A stretch of DNA of 64,000 nucleotides, taken from contig CAWCHV010000007.1 of the NCBI GenBank assembly GCA_963795435.1, positions 372,001 through 436,000 of the forward strand, written 5' to 3'. Of this stretch, positions 26,784 to 34,673 are shown one piece after another (the stretch's first letter is position 1; each line of letters begins with the position of its first letter). This DNA is from JAFKFI01 sp963795435. Its GTDB lineage: Bacteria; Pseudomonadota; Alphaproteobacteria; Acetobacterales; Acetobacteraceae. The notes under the pieces are model-generated. The model was not told the DNA's origin. It did not search any database and saw only the letters and a list, made by a program, of their open reading frames with translations. The translations under genes were made by a program, and so were the position numbers.

Positions 26784-27998
26784 CTAGGTCAGCTCGGAGC
26801 CCTCGATCAGTCCGCCGAACCGCTCCCAGGTCTTGCCGGTCCAGCGCATGAGCTGCAGCTGGCGCATCGGGCGGTAGTTGGTCGGGCTGGTGTTGAGGGT
26901 CATGCCGGGCAGCAGGATCGGGCAGCGGACCTCGTGCATGTTCAGCGCCTGCCGCATGATGTTTTCGCGCGAGAGATCGTTGCCGCAGGCGTTCAGCACC
27001 CAGCAGAGCGTGTTGGCGACGCCGTAGCCGAACACGTTGCCGGCGTCGGCGAGGTCGCCGTCGGGGTAGTATTTCTTCATGAATGCGCGCCACGCGGTCA
27101 TTTCGGCGTCGTCCTTCCAGGACGGGTCCGTCGGATCCTTCAAATAATATGAGCTGATCGCGCCGATCGCGCGCTCGGGTCCGGCCGGCTCCATCACCGC
27201 GGCGACCGAAACGCCGACGTTGCTCGCGATGTGCGTCGCCTTCCAGTTCAGATCGTATTTCTTGCGGAACACCATGGCGGAGAATTTCGGCGTGCACGCG
27301 CTGATCAGCAGGTCCACCCCCGCCTCCTTCAGCGAGACCAGCTGCAAATCGATGGTGGGATCGGTCACCTCGTAGGTGGCCTGCGCGACACGGGAGAAGC
27401 GCCCGCCCAGGGTGTCCTGCAGGCCGAGCGCGTAGTCCTTGCCGAAATCGTCGTTCTGGTAGAGCAGGCCGATCTTCGCGTCCGGCTTCTCGCGTAGGAT
27501 GTACTTGCCGTAGATGCGCGCCTCGATGCGATAGCTCGGCGTCCAGAAGATCGTCCAGGGATGCTCCTTGTAGTCGGCCCATTTGTCGGCGCCCGTGGAG
27601 ATGAACAAATGCGGGATCTTCTTCTGGTTGACGTATTTGACGATCGCCGTGTTGGGCGCGGTGCCGAGCGGGTTGAACAGGAACGCCACCCCGTCCTGCT
27701 CGATCAGCCGCCGGGTCTGCTCCACCGTCTTGGGCGGGCTGTACGCATCATCGTAGGAGATGAAGTTCAGCTTGCGCCCATTGATCCCGCCCTGCTCGTT
27801 GATCATGCGGAAATACGCCGCCTCGGCCTTGGCGATGGTGGCGTAGGCCGAGGCCGGGCCGCTGTACGGATAGGTGTTGCCGAACTTGATCTCCGTATCG
27901 GTGATGCCCGGCGCCTGCGCCGCTCGCGCGGCGCGGGGTGCCATCGGCGCCAAGGCGAGGGCCGCACCGCCGCCGATAATTGTCCGCCGCCGGATCAT
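26784..27998 (-). CDS. ABC transporter substrate-binding protein, LivK type, copy 6 of 6
   Basis: 404 residues, Peripla_BP_6 fold. The N-terminus RRRTIIGGGAALALAP has a twin-arginine-like signal. Mature landmarks are GNTYPYSGPASAYATI, DDAYSPPKTVEQTRRLIEQD, YQNDDFGKDY and, at the C-terminus, NYRPMRQLQLMRWTGKTWERFGG. The start ATG 27998 matches the MIRRR start of a paralogue and has GGGAGAAA upstream; the in-frame GTG 28019 would add seven residues. It begins 25 bases after copy 5 stops. This is the only copy with no terminator or hairpin leader before it, so it is probably read with copy 5. It captures an amino or related acid for a Liv permease. Confidence 0.9.
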   Translation of the reverse strand: MIRRRTIIGGGAALALAPMAPRAARAAQAPGITDTEIKFGNTYPYSGPASAYATIAKAEAAYFRMINEQGGINGRKLNFISYDDAYSPPKTVEQTRRLIEQDGVAFLFNPLGTAPNTAIVKYVNQKKIPHLFISTGADKWADYKEHPWTIFWTPSYRIEARIYGKYILREKPDAKIGLLYQNDDFGKDYALGLQDTLGGRFSRVAQATYEVTDPTIDLQLVSLKEAGVDLLISACTPKFSAMVFRKKYDLNWKATHIASNVGVSVAAVMEPAGPERAIGAISSYYLKDPTDPSWKDDAEMTAWRAFMKKYYPDGDLADAGNVFGYGVANTLCWVLNACGNDLSRENIMRQALNMHEVRCPILLPGMTLNTSPTNYRPMRQLQLMRWTGKTWERFGGLIEGSELT

Positions 27999-28023
27999 TC
28001 TCGTTTCTCCCGCATCCACTCGT

Positions 28024-29235
28024 TCAGGCCGCCGCGCCGGACAGCACGTCGCCGAACAGATCCCAGCTCTTGCCGTTCCACTTCATCAACTGCAACTGGC
28101 TGATCGTGTGGTAGTTGGTCGGGCTCGTGTTGACCAGCACGCCGGGCAGCAGCGAGGGGATCACCACGTTCTTGAGGCTGGTCGCCTGCTTCATCAGGTT
28201 CGCGCGCGAGAAATCATTGCCGCACTGCTTGAGTGCGGCGATCATCGTCATCACCGCGCCGTAGCCGTAGACGTAGAAGGCGTCGTTGAGATCGGCGTTG
28301 GGCAGGTATTTCTGCATGATCGCGCGCCACTGGACGATGCCGGGATCATCCTTCCAGTGCGGGTCGGAGGGGTCCTTGTAGTAGGTGTTGCTGATGACTC
28401 CGATGCCCTTCTCGGGCCCGGCCGGCTCCATCACGGCACCCACCGAGGTCGACACGTTGGTCAGCAGTTGCAGCGGCTTCCAGTTCATGTCCGCCACCTT
28501 GCGGATCATCTGCGCCGCGAATTTCGGCGTCGCCGCGGTGAGCAGCGCGTTCACGCCCGCCTGCTGCAACGAGATCGCCTGGCTCTCGATCGTCGGGTCG
28601 GTGACTTCGTAGGAGGCGGTCGTCACCACCTTGTCGAACCGCTCGCCCAGGACGTCGCGCATCCCGGTGACGTAGTCCTTACCGAAATCGTCGTTCTGGT
28701 AGAGGATGCCGATCTTGGCGTCGGGCTTCACCTTGAGGATGTAGTTGGCGAAGATGCGCGCCTCGACCCGGTAGCTCGGCTGCCAGCCGATGGTCCAGGG
28801 ATAGGTCTTGGGGTCCTGGAACTTGTCGGCGCCGCTGCCGACGAACAGATCCGGGATCTTCTTCTGGTTGACGTATTTCAGGATGCTGCTGTTCGCCGCG
28901 GTGCCCAGCGTGTTGCACAGGCAGGCGACCTCGTCCTGCTCGACCATCCGGCGCACCTGCTCGATGGTCTTCGAGGGCGTGTAGGCGTCGTCGTAGGAGA
29001 AGAACTTGACCTTGCGGCCGGCGATGCCGCCCTGGTCGTTGAACCACTGCCAGGTCGCGCTGTGGGCGCGGCCGATCGCGCCATAGGCCGAGGCCGGCCC
29101 GCTGTAGGCCGCCGTGCTGCCGATGCGGATCTCGGTGTCGGTGACACCCGGAGTTTCCGTCGCTCGCGCCACCACGGGCGCGGCCGGCACGAAGGCGGCG
29201 GCCGCCGCCGCGCCCAACAAAGTACGTCGATGCAT
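28024..29235 (-). CDS. ABC transporter substrate-binding protein, LivK type, copy 5 of 6
   Basis: 403 residues. The signal region HRRTLLGAAAAAAFVPAAP is Tat-like; mature motifs are GSTAAYSGPASAYGAI, YDDAYTPSKTIEQVRRMVEQD, YQNDDFGKDYVTGMRD and NYHTISQLQLMKWNGKSWDLFGD. It differs from copies 1-4 around the ligand pocket (TWQWFNDQGGIAG instead of FRMANDxGGFAG), suggesting a different ligand. The leader (29246-29283) can fold its Shine-Dalgarno region into a hairpin. Copy 6 follows 25 bases later. Confidence 0.92.
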   Translation of the reverse strand: MHRRTLLGAAAAAAFVPAAPVVARATETPGVTDTEIRIGSTAAYSGPASAYGAIGRAHSATWQWFNDQGGIAGRKVKFFSYDDAYTPSKTIEQVRRMVEQDEVACLCNTLGTAANSSILKYVNQKKIPDLFVGSGADKFQDPKTYPWTIGWQPSYRVEARIFANYILKVKPDAKIGILYQNDDFGKDYVTGMRDVLGERFDKVVTTASYEVTDPTIESQAISLQQAGVNALLTAATPKFAAQMIRKVADMNWKPLQLLTNVSTSVGAVMEPAGPEKGIGVISNTYYKDPSDPHWKDDPGIVQWRAIMQKYLPNADLNDAFYVYGYGAVMTMIAALKQCGNDFSRANLMKQATSLKNVVIPSLLPGVLVNTSPTNYHTISQLQLMKWNGKSWDLFGDVLSGAAA

Positions 29236-29245
29236 CCTGGTGGTC

Positions 29246-29283
29246 TCTCCCTCGCTGCCGTCCGATATCAGACATGAGGAAGA
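29246..29283 (-). promoter_or_regulatory. SD-sequestering leader hairpin, copy E
   Basis: On the minus strand the arm TCTTCCTC can pair over 8 bp (one G-U) with GAGGGAGA, the Shine-Dalgarno region 10-17 bases before the ATG at 29235. The apical loop is 22 bases. It follows GTAAT, matching GTAAG in the other three leaders. It is the most diverged of the four. Confidence 0.5.
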
Positions 29284-29320
29284 TTACGCCTTCCCTGCCG
29301 GCGGACCACCCCCGCGACGC

Positions 29321-29347
29321 GCGAGCGGCGGTCCAGCCGCCGCTCGC
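29321..29347 (-). terminator. hairpin after binding-protein copy 4
   Basis: An 11-bp perfect stem (GCGAGCGGCGG 29321-29331, CCGCCGCTCGC 29337-29347) with a 5-base loop, immediately downstream of the copy 4 stop. Unlike the other inter-gene hairpins it has no U-tract, so it may mainly protect an RNA 3' end. Confidence 0.5.
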
Positions 29348-29354
29348 TGGTTGC

Positions 29355-30566
29355 TCAGGCGGACGCGCCCTCGATGATGTCGCCGAAGCGGTCCCACGTC
29401 TTGCCGTTCCAGCGCATGAGCTGCAGCTGGCGGATCGGATGATAGTTGGTCGGGCTGGTGTTCAGCCGGATGCCGGGCAGCAGGGTCGGGTTCTCGACGT
29501 CCTTCAGGTTGGTCGCCTGCTTCAGCATGTTCTCGCGCGACAGATCGTTGCCGCACTGCTTGAGCACCCGGATCATGGTCAGCGTGACGCCGTAGCCGAC
29601 CACGTTGCCGGCGTCCTTCAAATCGCCTTCGGGATAGTATTTCGCCATGAAGGCGCGCCAGTCCTTCATGCCCTGATCGTTGTCCCAGGCGGGATCGGTC
29701 GGGTCCTTCACGTAGGCCGAGCTGACGATGCCGACCGCCTTCTCCGGGCCCGCCGGCTGCATCACCGCGCCGACCGAGACCGACACGCCGGTCAGGATGT
29801 GCAGCGGCTTCCAGTTCATGTCGTAGACCTTGCGGATCGTCTGGGCCGCGAACTTGGGCGTCGCGATGGTCGCCAGCACGTCGATCCCGGCGCCCTGCAG
29901 GGAGACGAGCTGCGAGTCCACCGTCGCGTCCGTCACCTCGTAGGAGGCGAGCGTCACCTTGTCCCACCGCCCCTTCAGCACGTCGCGGAAGCCGGTCAGG
30001 TAGTCCTTACCGAAATCGTCGTTCTGGTAGAGGATGCCGATCTTCGCGTCGGGCTTCTGGGCGAGGATGTATTTCGCATAGACTTGCGCCTCCGTGACGT
30101 AGCTCGGCTGCCAGCCGATCGTCCACGGGTGCTCCTTATAGTCGCCCCATTTGTCGGCGCCGGTCGCCAGGAACAGATGCGGCACCTTCTTCTGGTTGAC
30201 GTATTTCACGATCGCCGTGTTGCAGGGCGTGCCGAGGGTGTGGAACAGGCACGCGACGCGGTCCTGCTCGATCAGGCGCCGGACCTGCTCGACCGTCTTG
30301 GGCGGGCTGTAGCTGTCGTCGTAGGAGATGAAGTTCACCTTGCGCCCGGCGAAGCCGCCCGCGTCGTTCGCCATGCGGAAGGTGGCCGCGTCCGCCTTGC
30401 CGATCGTGCCGTAGGCCGAGGCGGGCCCGCTATACGGCATCGTGTTGCCGATGCGGATTTCGGTATCCGTGACACCGATCGTGTCCTCCGCGCATACGAT
30501 GGCAGGCGCGGCTGGAACGAAGGCGGTGGCCGCCACGGCGGTCAGCAGTGAGCGTCTGCGCAGCAT
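29355..30566 (-). CDS. ABC transporter substrate-binding protein, LivK type, copy 4 of 6
   Basis: 403 residues. Tat-like signal LRRRSLLTAVAATAFVPAAP; mature motifs GNTMPYSGPASAYGTIGKAD, FRMANDAGGFAGRKVNFISY, YQNDDFGKDYLTGFRD and NYHPIRQLQLMRWNGKTWDRFGD. Very close to copy 3 throughout, including the non-coding flanks, so the two look like a recent duplication. A hairpin leader (30570-30616) covers its Shine-Dalgarno site. Its stop is followed by the 29321-29347 hairpin. Confidence 0.93.
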   Translation of the reverse strand: MLRRRSLLTAVAATAFVPAAPAIVCAEDTIGVTDTEIRIGNTMPYSGPASAYGTIGKADAATFRMANDAGGFAGRKVNFISYDDSYSPPKTVEQVRRLIEQDRVACLFHTLGTPCNTAIVKYVNQKKVPHLFLATGADKWGDYKEHPWTIGWQPSYVTEAQVYAKYILAQKPDAKIGILYQNDDFGKDYLTGFRDVLKGRWDKVTLASYEVTDATVDSQLVSLQGAGIDVLATIATPKFAAQTIRKVYDMNWKPLHILTGVSVSVGAVMQPAGPEKAVGIVSSAYVKDPTDPAWDNDQGMKDWRAFMAKYYPEGDLKDAGNVVGYGVTLTMIRVLKQCGNDLSRENMLKQATNLKDVENPTLLPGIRLNTSPTNYHPIRQLQLMRWNGKTWDRFGDIIEGASA

Positions 30567-30569
30567 GAA

Positions 30570-30616
30570 CTTCCCTTCCTATGGTGAAACGGTCCCGTCC
30601 CGGACCTGAAAGGAAG
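30570..30616 (-). promoter_or_regulatory. SD-sequestering leader hairpin, copy D
   Basis: On the minus strand CTTCCTTTC can pair over 9 positions (one G-U) with GAAGGGAAG, the Shine-Dalgarno region just before ATG 30566. Inside the loop GGTCC can pair with GGACC (second helix). It is preceded by the shared GTAAGCT. Sequence differs from copies B and C while pairing is kept. Confidence 0.6.
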
Positions 30617-30647
30617 CTTACGGCCGACCGCCGCCCAGGCGCGACTT

Positions 30648-30685
30648 AAAACGCCTCCACCAGCCGAGCCGGGCCGGTGGAGGCG
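30648..30685 (-). terminator. intrinsic terminator after binding-protein copy 3
   Basis: A 10-bp perfect stem (CGCCTCCACC 30652-30661, GGTGGAGGCG 30676-30685) with a 14-base GC-rich loop. On the minus strand it is followed by TTTTAA (A-run 30648-30651). It starts 9 bases after the copy 3 stop and lies just upstream of the leader of copy 4. Confidence 0.7.
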
Positions 30686-30693
30686 CACTCAAT

Positions 30694-31908
30694 TCAGGCG
30701 GACGCGCCCTCGATGATGTCGCCGAACAGATCCCAGACCTTGCCGTTCCAGCGCATCAGCCGCAATTGACGGATCGGATGGTAGTTGGTCGGGCTGGTAT
30801 TGATGCGGATGCCGGGCAGCAGCACCGGGCTCTCGAGGTTCTTGAGGTTCGTCGCCTGCTTCAGCATGTTCTCGCGCGACAGGTCGTTGCCGCACTGCTT
30901 GAGCGTCTGGATCATGGTCAGCGTGACCCCGTAGGCGAACACGTTGCTGGCGTCCTTCACGTCGCCTTCCGGATAATACTTGGCCATGAAGGCGTGCCAC
31001 TCCTTCATTCCGGCATCATTTGCCCATTGCGGGTCGGTCGGGTCCTTGACGTAGGCGGAGCTGACAATCCCGACCCCCTTCTCGGGTCCGGCCGGCTGCA
31101 TGACCGTGCCGACCGAGACCGACACCCCGGTCAGCACATGCATCGGCTTCCAGTTCATGTCCGCCACCCTGCGGATCGTCTGGGCGGCGAATTTCGGTAT
31201 GGCGACCGTCACCAGCACGTTGATGCCGGCACCTTGCAGGCTGACCAGCTGAGAGTCGATGGTCGCGTCGGTGGTTTCGTACGATGCGAGCGTGACGATC
31301 TTGTCGAACCGGTCCTTCAGCACGTCGCGGAAGCCGACCAGGTAGTCCTTACCGAAATCGTCGTTCTGGTACAGAATCCCGATCTTCGCGTCGGGCTTGT
31401 TCTGCATGATGTACTTGGCGTACACCTGCAACTCTGTCACGTAGCTCGGCTGCCAGCCGATGGTCCAGGGGTGCTCCTTGTAGTTGCCCCACTTGTCCGC
31501 GCCGCTCGAGACAAACAGATGCGGCACTTTCATCTGGTTCACGTATTTGACGATCGCCGTGTTGCACGGCGTACCGAGCGTGTTGAACAGGCAGACGACG
31601 TGGTCCTGCTCGATGAGCCGCCTGACCTGCTCCACCGTCTTGGGCGGACTATAGGAATCGTCGTACGAGATGAAGTTCACCTTGCGGCCGGCGAAGCCGC
31701 CCATGTCGTTGGCCATGCGGAAGGCGGCGGTATCCGCCTTGCCGATCGTCCCGTAGGACGAGGCCGGGCCGCTATACGGCATCGTCGTGCCGATGCGGAT
31801 CTCGGTGTCCGTGACACCGGTCGTATCGGCGGCGCGCAGCACGGCAGGCGCCGCCGGGACGAAACCGGCCGCGGCGGCCGTCGTCAGCAGTGTTCGTCTC
31901 CTGATCAT
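30694..31908 (-). CDS. ABC transporter substrate-binding protein, LivK type, copy 3 of 6
   Basis: 404 residues. Tat-like signal IRRRTLLTTAAAAGFVPAAP; mature motifs GTTMPYSGPASSYGTIGKAD, FRMANDMGGFAGRKVNFISY, YQNDDFGKDYLVGFRD and NYHPIRQLRLMRWNGKVWDLFGD. Near-identical in plan to copies 2 and 4. ATG 31908 is preceded by GGGAGGCGAGGAGA, which can be masked by the leader hairpin 31910-31955. Intrinsic terminators lie on both sides of the gene. Confidence 0.93.
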   Translation of the reverse strand: MIRRRTLLTTAAAAGFVPAAPAVLRAADTTGVTDTEIRIGTTMPYSGPASSYGTIGKADTAAFRMANDMGGFAGRKVNFISYDDSYSPPKTVEQVRRLIEQDHVVCLFNTLGTPCNTAIVKYVNQMKVPHLFVSSGADKWGNYKEHPWTIGWQPSYVTELQVYAKYIMQNKPDAKIGILYQNDDFGKDYLVGFRDVLKDRFDKIVTLASYETTDATIDSQLVSLQGAGINVLVTVAIPKFAAQTIRRVADMNWKPMHVLTGVSVSVGTVMQPAGPEKGVGIVSSAYVKDPTDPQWANDAGMKEWHAFMAKYYPEGDVKDASNVFAYGVTLTMIQTLKQCGNDLSRENMLKQATNLKNLESPVLLPGIRINTSPTNYHPIRQLRLMRWNGKVWDLFGDIIEGASA

Positions 31909-31909
31909 T

Positions 31910-31955
31910 CTCCTCGCCTCCCTGTTAGCGGCCCTGTTTCGGACCTTGCGAGGAG
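31910..31955 (-). promoter_or_regulatory. SD-sequestering leader hairpin, copy C
   Basis: On the minus strand CTCCTCGC pairs perfectly over 8 bp with GCGAGGAG, the Shine-Dalgarno sequence one base before ATG 31908. The 30-base loop holds AGGTCCGAAACAGGGCC, whose GGTCC and GGGCC can form a second helix. The shared GTAAGCT stands at its 5' side. Confidence 0.6.
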
Positions 31956-31985
31956 CTTACGACCAGGCACTTGACAGACGCGATC

Positions 31986-32013
31986 AAAAATGCGTCCGCC
32001 GCGCGGGCGGACG
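31986..32013 (-). terminator. intrinsic terminator after binding-protein copy 2
   Basis: An 8-bp perfect stem (CGTCCGCC 31993-32000, GGCGGACG 32006-32013) with a 5-base loop. On the minus strand it is followed by GCATTTTTG (A-run 31986-31990). It starts 8 bases after the stop of copy 2. Confidence 0.7.
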
Positions 32014-32021
32014 ACCGTATG

Positions 32022-33236
32022 TCAGGCGGACTCGCCCTCGATGAGGTCGCCGAACAGATCCCACGTCTTGCCGGTCCAGCGCATGAGCTGAAGCTGGCGG
32101 ATCGGGCGGTAGTTGGTCGGGCTCGTGTTGATACGGATGCCCGGTAGCAGCACCGGGTTCTCCAGCTCGTGCAGGTTGGTAGCCTGCTTCATCATATTCT
32201 CCCGCGACAGATCGCCGCCGCATTTCTTCAGCACATGCAGCATGGTGTTCGTCAGGCCATATCCCGCGACGTTGCCGGCGTCCTTGAGATCGCCGTCGGG
32301 ATAGTATTTCGCCATGAAGCTCCGCCATTCCTTCATGCCGGCGTCATTGTCCCAGCGTGGGTCCGTCGGATCCTTGCCATAGGCCGAGCTGATGATCCCC
32401 ACCCCATTCGCCGGCCCGGCCGGGATCATCACCGCGCCGACCGACACCGATACGCCCGACAGCACGTGCATCGGCTTCCAGTTCATGTCCGCCACCTTGC
32501 GGATCGACTGCGCGGCGAATTTCGGCGAGGCGATCGTCATCAGCACGTTCGTCCCCGCCGATTGCAGGCTCACCAGCTGGCTGTCGATGGTGGCGTCCGT
32601 GACCTCGTAGGAGGCGGAGGTGACGATCGTTTCATAACGCGTCTTCAGGATGTCCCTGACGCCGCGGAGGTAGTCTTTTCCGAAATCGTCGTTTTGATAG
32701 AGGATGCCGATCTTCGCGTCGGGCTTCGTCGCCAGGATGTATTTGGCGTAGACCTGCGCTTCCGTGACGTAGCTCGGCTGCCAGCCGATCGTCCACGGGT
32801 GCTCCTTGTAGTCGCCCCATTTGTCCGCGCCGGTCGCCAGAAAGAGGTGCGGCACCTTCTTCTGGTTGACGTATTTCACGATCGCGGAGTTGGTCGGCGT
32901 GCCGAGGGTGCTGAACAGGCACGCCACCCGGTCCTCCTCGATCAGCCGGCGCACCTGCTCGACCGTCTTGGGCGGGCTATAGCCGTCATCGTACGAGATG
33001 AACTTGACCTTGCGTCCGGCGAAACCGCCCATGTCGTTCGCCATCCGAAACGCGGCGGCCTCCGCCCGTCCGATCGTGCCGTAGGCCGAGGCGGGGCCGC
33101 TGTACGGAATGGTGTTGCCGATGAGGATCTCGGTGTCCGTCACCCCGGTCGTATCGGCCGCGCGGAGCACGGCGGGCGCGGCGGGAGCGAAGGCGGCCGC
33201 CGCAACGGCGGTCAGCAGTGAGCGTCTACGCAGCAT
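32022..33236 (-). CDS. ABC transporter substrate-binding protein, LivK type, copy 2 of 6
   Basis: 404 residues. The start is ATG 33236 with GGGAGGGG upstream; an in-frame ATG at 33251 would place the RBS inside the gene. Tat-like signal LRRRSLLTAVAAAAFAPAAP; mature motifs GNTIPYSGPASAYGTIGRAE, FRMANDMGGFAGRKVKFISY, YQNDDFGKDYLRGVRD and NYRPIRQLQLMRWTGKTWDLFGD. A leader hairpin (33243-33283) masks the Shine-Dalgarno site and a terminator follows the stop. Confidence 0.93.
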   Translation of the reverse strand: MLRRRSLLTAVAAAAFAPAAPAVLRAADTTGVTDTEILIGNTIPYSGPASAYGTIGRAEAAAFRMANDMGGFAGRKVKFISYDDGYSPPKTVEQVRRLIEEDRVACLFSTLGTPTNSAIVKYVNQKKVPHLFLATGADKWGDYKEHPWTIGWQPSYVTEAQVYAKYILATKPDAKIGILYQNDDFGKDYLRGVRDILKTRYETIVTSASYEVTDATIDSQLVSLQSAGTNVLMTIASPKFAAQSIRKVADMNWKPMHVLSGVSVSVGAVMIPAGPANGVGIISSAYGKDPTDPRWDNDAGMKEWRSFMAKYYPDGDLKDAGNVAGYGLTNTMLHVLKKCGGDLSRENMMKQATNLHELENPVLLPGIRINTSPTNYRPIRQLQLMRWTGKTWDLFGDLIEGESA

Positions 33237-33242
33237 GAATGC

Positions 33243-33283
33243 CCCTCCCAAGGGTTTCTGGCCCTGTTCCGGACCTGGGAGGG
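33243..33283 (-). promoter_or_regulatory. SD-sequestering leader hairpin, copy B
   Basis: On the minus strand CCCTCCCA pairs perfectly over 8 bp with TGGGAGGG, the Shine-Dalgarno sequence seven bases before ATG 33236. The 25-base loop contains AGGTCCGGAACAGGGCC with a possible second helix GGTCC/GGGCC. GTAAGCT stands at the 5' side, as in copies C and D. Confidence 0.6.
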
Positions 33284-33316
33284 AGCTTACGGTCCGCCGA
33301 GGCGCGGGCGCGACGG

Positions 33317-33347
33317 AAAACGCCTCCGCCCCGCGGGGCGGAGGCGT
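33317..33347 (-). terminator. intrinsic terminator after binding-protein copy 1
   Basis: A stem of at least 10 bp (CGCCTCCGCC 33321-33330, GGCGGAGGCG 33337-33346; an A-U pair extends it) with loop CCGCGG. On the minus strand it is followed by TTTTCC. It starts 7 bases after the copy 1 stop. The best-looking terminator of the array. Confidence 0.75.
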
Positions 33348-33353
33348 GATTGC

Positions 33354-34565
33354 CTAGACGCTGGCGCCCTCGATGATGTCGCCGAACCGCTCCCAGGTCT
33401 TGCCGGTCCACTTCATCAGCTGCATCTGGCTGATCGGGAGATAGTGGGTCGGGCTGGTGTTGATCTTGATGCCCGGCAGCAGCACCGGGACTTCCAGATC
33501 CTTGAGGCTGGTCGCCTGCTTCATGACGTTCGCGCGCGAGAAGTCGTTGCCGCAGGCCTTGAGGACATGCAGCATCGTCAAGGTCACGCCGTAGCCGAAG
33601 ATGTAGCCGCTGTCCGACTGGTCGCCATCGGGGAAGCGCTTCTTCATGAAGGCGCGCCATTCCTTCATTCCGGGATCGTTGTCCCAGGTCGGGTCGGTCG
33701 GGTCCTTCAGGTAGGCGGAACTGATGATCCCGACGGCATTCTGCGGCCCGGCCGGTTCGATCACCGCGCCCACCGAGGCCGAGACGTTGGTGAGGAAATG
33801 CAGCGGCTTCCAGTTCATCGACGCCACCTTGCGGATCATCTGGGCGGCGAATTTCGGCGTGGCCGCGGTCAGCAGCACGTCGATCCCGGCGGACTGCAGC
33901 TGAACCGCCTGCGAGTCGATGGTGGGGTCCGTCACTTCGTAGGAGACCAGCATCACCTTGGCGAACTTGTCGCCCAGCACGTTCTTCATGCCGGTGAGGT
34001 AGTCCTTACCGAAGTCGTCGTTCTGGTAGAGGATGCCGATCTTGCCGTCCGGTTTCGCCTTGAGGATGTATTTCCCGTAGATCTCGGCCTCGGTCTGGTA
34101 GGTGGGCTGCCAGCCGATCGTCCAGGGGTGCTCCTTGTAGTCGCCCCATTTGGCGGCGCCGGTCGAGACGAAGAGCTGCGGCACCTTCTTGGCGTTGCAG
34201 TATTTCACGATGGCCGAGTTGGTCGGGGTGCCCAGCGTGTTGAACAGGAAGGCCACCTGGTCCTGCTCGACCAGCCGCCGCACCTGCTCCACGGTCTTGG
34301 GCGGGCTGTAGGCATCGTCGTACGAGATGAACTTGACCTTCCGCCCGCCAAACCCGCCCGCGTCGTTGGCCATGTCGAACACGGCCGCGTCCATCTTGCC
34401 GATCACCGCGTAGGCGGAGGAGGGGCCGCTATAGGGCATCGTGTTGCCGATGCGGATCTCGGTCGCAGTCACACCCGGGGTCTCGGCGGCGCGCAGGATC
34501 GCGGGCGCGGCCGGGACGAGGCCGGCGGCGGCGGCGCCGGTCAGCAGAGTTCGTCTACGCAGCAT
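33354..34565 (-). CDS. ABC transporter substrate-binding protein, LivK type, copy 1 of 6
   Basis: 403 residues. The start is ATG 34565 with AAGGAGA nine bases upstream; a longer in-frame reading is unsupported. Tat-like signal LRRRTLLTGAAAAGLVPAAP; mature motifs GNTMPYSGPSSAYAVIGKMD, DMANDAGGFGGRKVKFISY, YQNDDFGKDYLTGMKN and HYLPISQMQLMKWTGKTWERFGD. It is the binding protein directly behind livM and lacks the hairpin leader of copies 2-5, so it may be the constitutive partner of this transporter. Confidence 0.93.
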   Translation of the reverse strand: MLRRRTLLTGAAAAGLVPAAPAILRAAETPGVTATEIRIGNTMPYSGPSSAYAVIGKMDAAVFDMANDAGGFGGRKVKFISYDDAYSPPKTVEQVRRLVEQDQVAFLFNTLGTPTNSAIVKYCNAKKVPQLFVSTGAAKWGDYKEHPWTIGWQPTYQTEAEIYGKYILKAKPDGKIGILYQNDDFGKDYLTGMKNVLGDKFAKVMLVSYEVTDPTIDSQAVQLQSAGIDVLLTAATPKFAAQMIRKVASMNWKPLHFLTNVSASVGAVIEPAGPQNAVGIISSAYLKDPTDPTWDNDPGMKEWRAFMKKRFPDGDQSDSGYIFGYGVTLTMLHVLKACGNDFSRANVMKQATSLKDLEVPVLLPGIKINTSPTHYLPISQMQLMKWTGKTWERFGDIIEGASV

Positions 34566-34673
34566 TGTGGCGTGTCTCCTTGGTGAATGCCCCCGCCGGT
34601 CTCTCCGCCCCGCGACGGCGCGTGTCAACGGCCACAAACGCGGCTCACCTCGACCAGGACGGCACGGCTCGCG

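Noticed and set aside
30766..31974. Long plus-strand open frames antisense to each binding-protein gene (about 350-425 codons)
   Set aside because: They recur opposite every paralogue only because the paralogues share codon usage; translations are His/Arg/Val/Asp-rich with no domain.
27437..34030. Regularly spaced near-identical DNA blocks (around CCGAAATCGTCGTTCTGGTA)
   Set aside because: Looked like dispersed repeats at about 1.3-kb intervals, but they encode the conserved YQNDDFGKDY segment of the six binding proteins; not a CRISPR or transposon repeat.
34566..34673. Possible hairpin leader before binding-protein copy 1
   Set aside because: No upstream segment pairs with its AAGGAGACACG site and GTAAGCT is absent, so it does not belong to the leader family.
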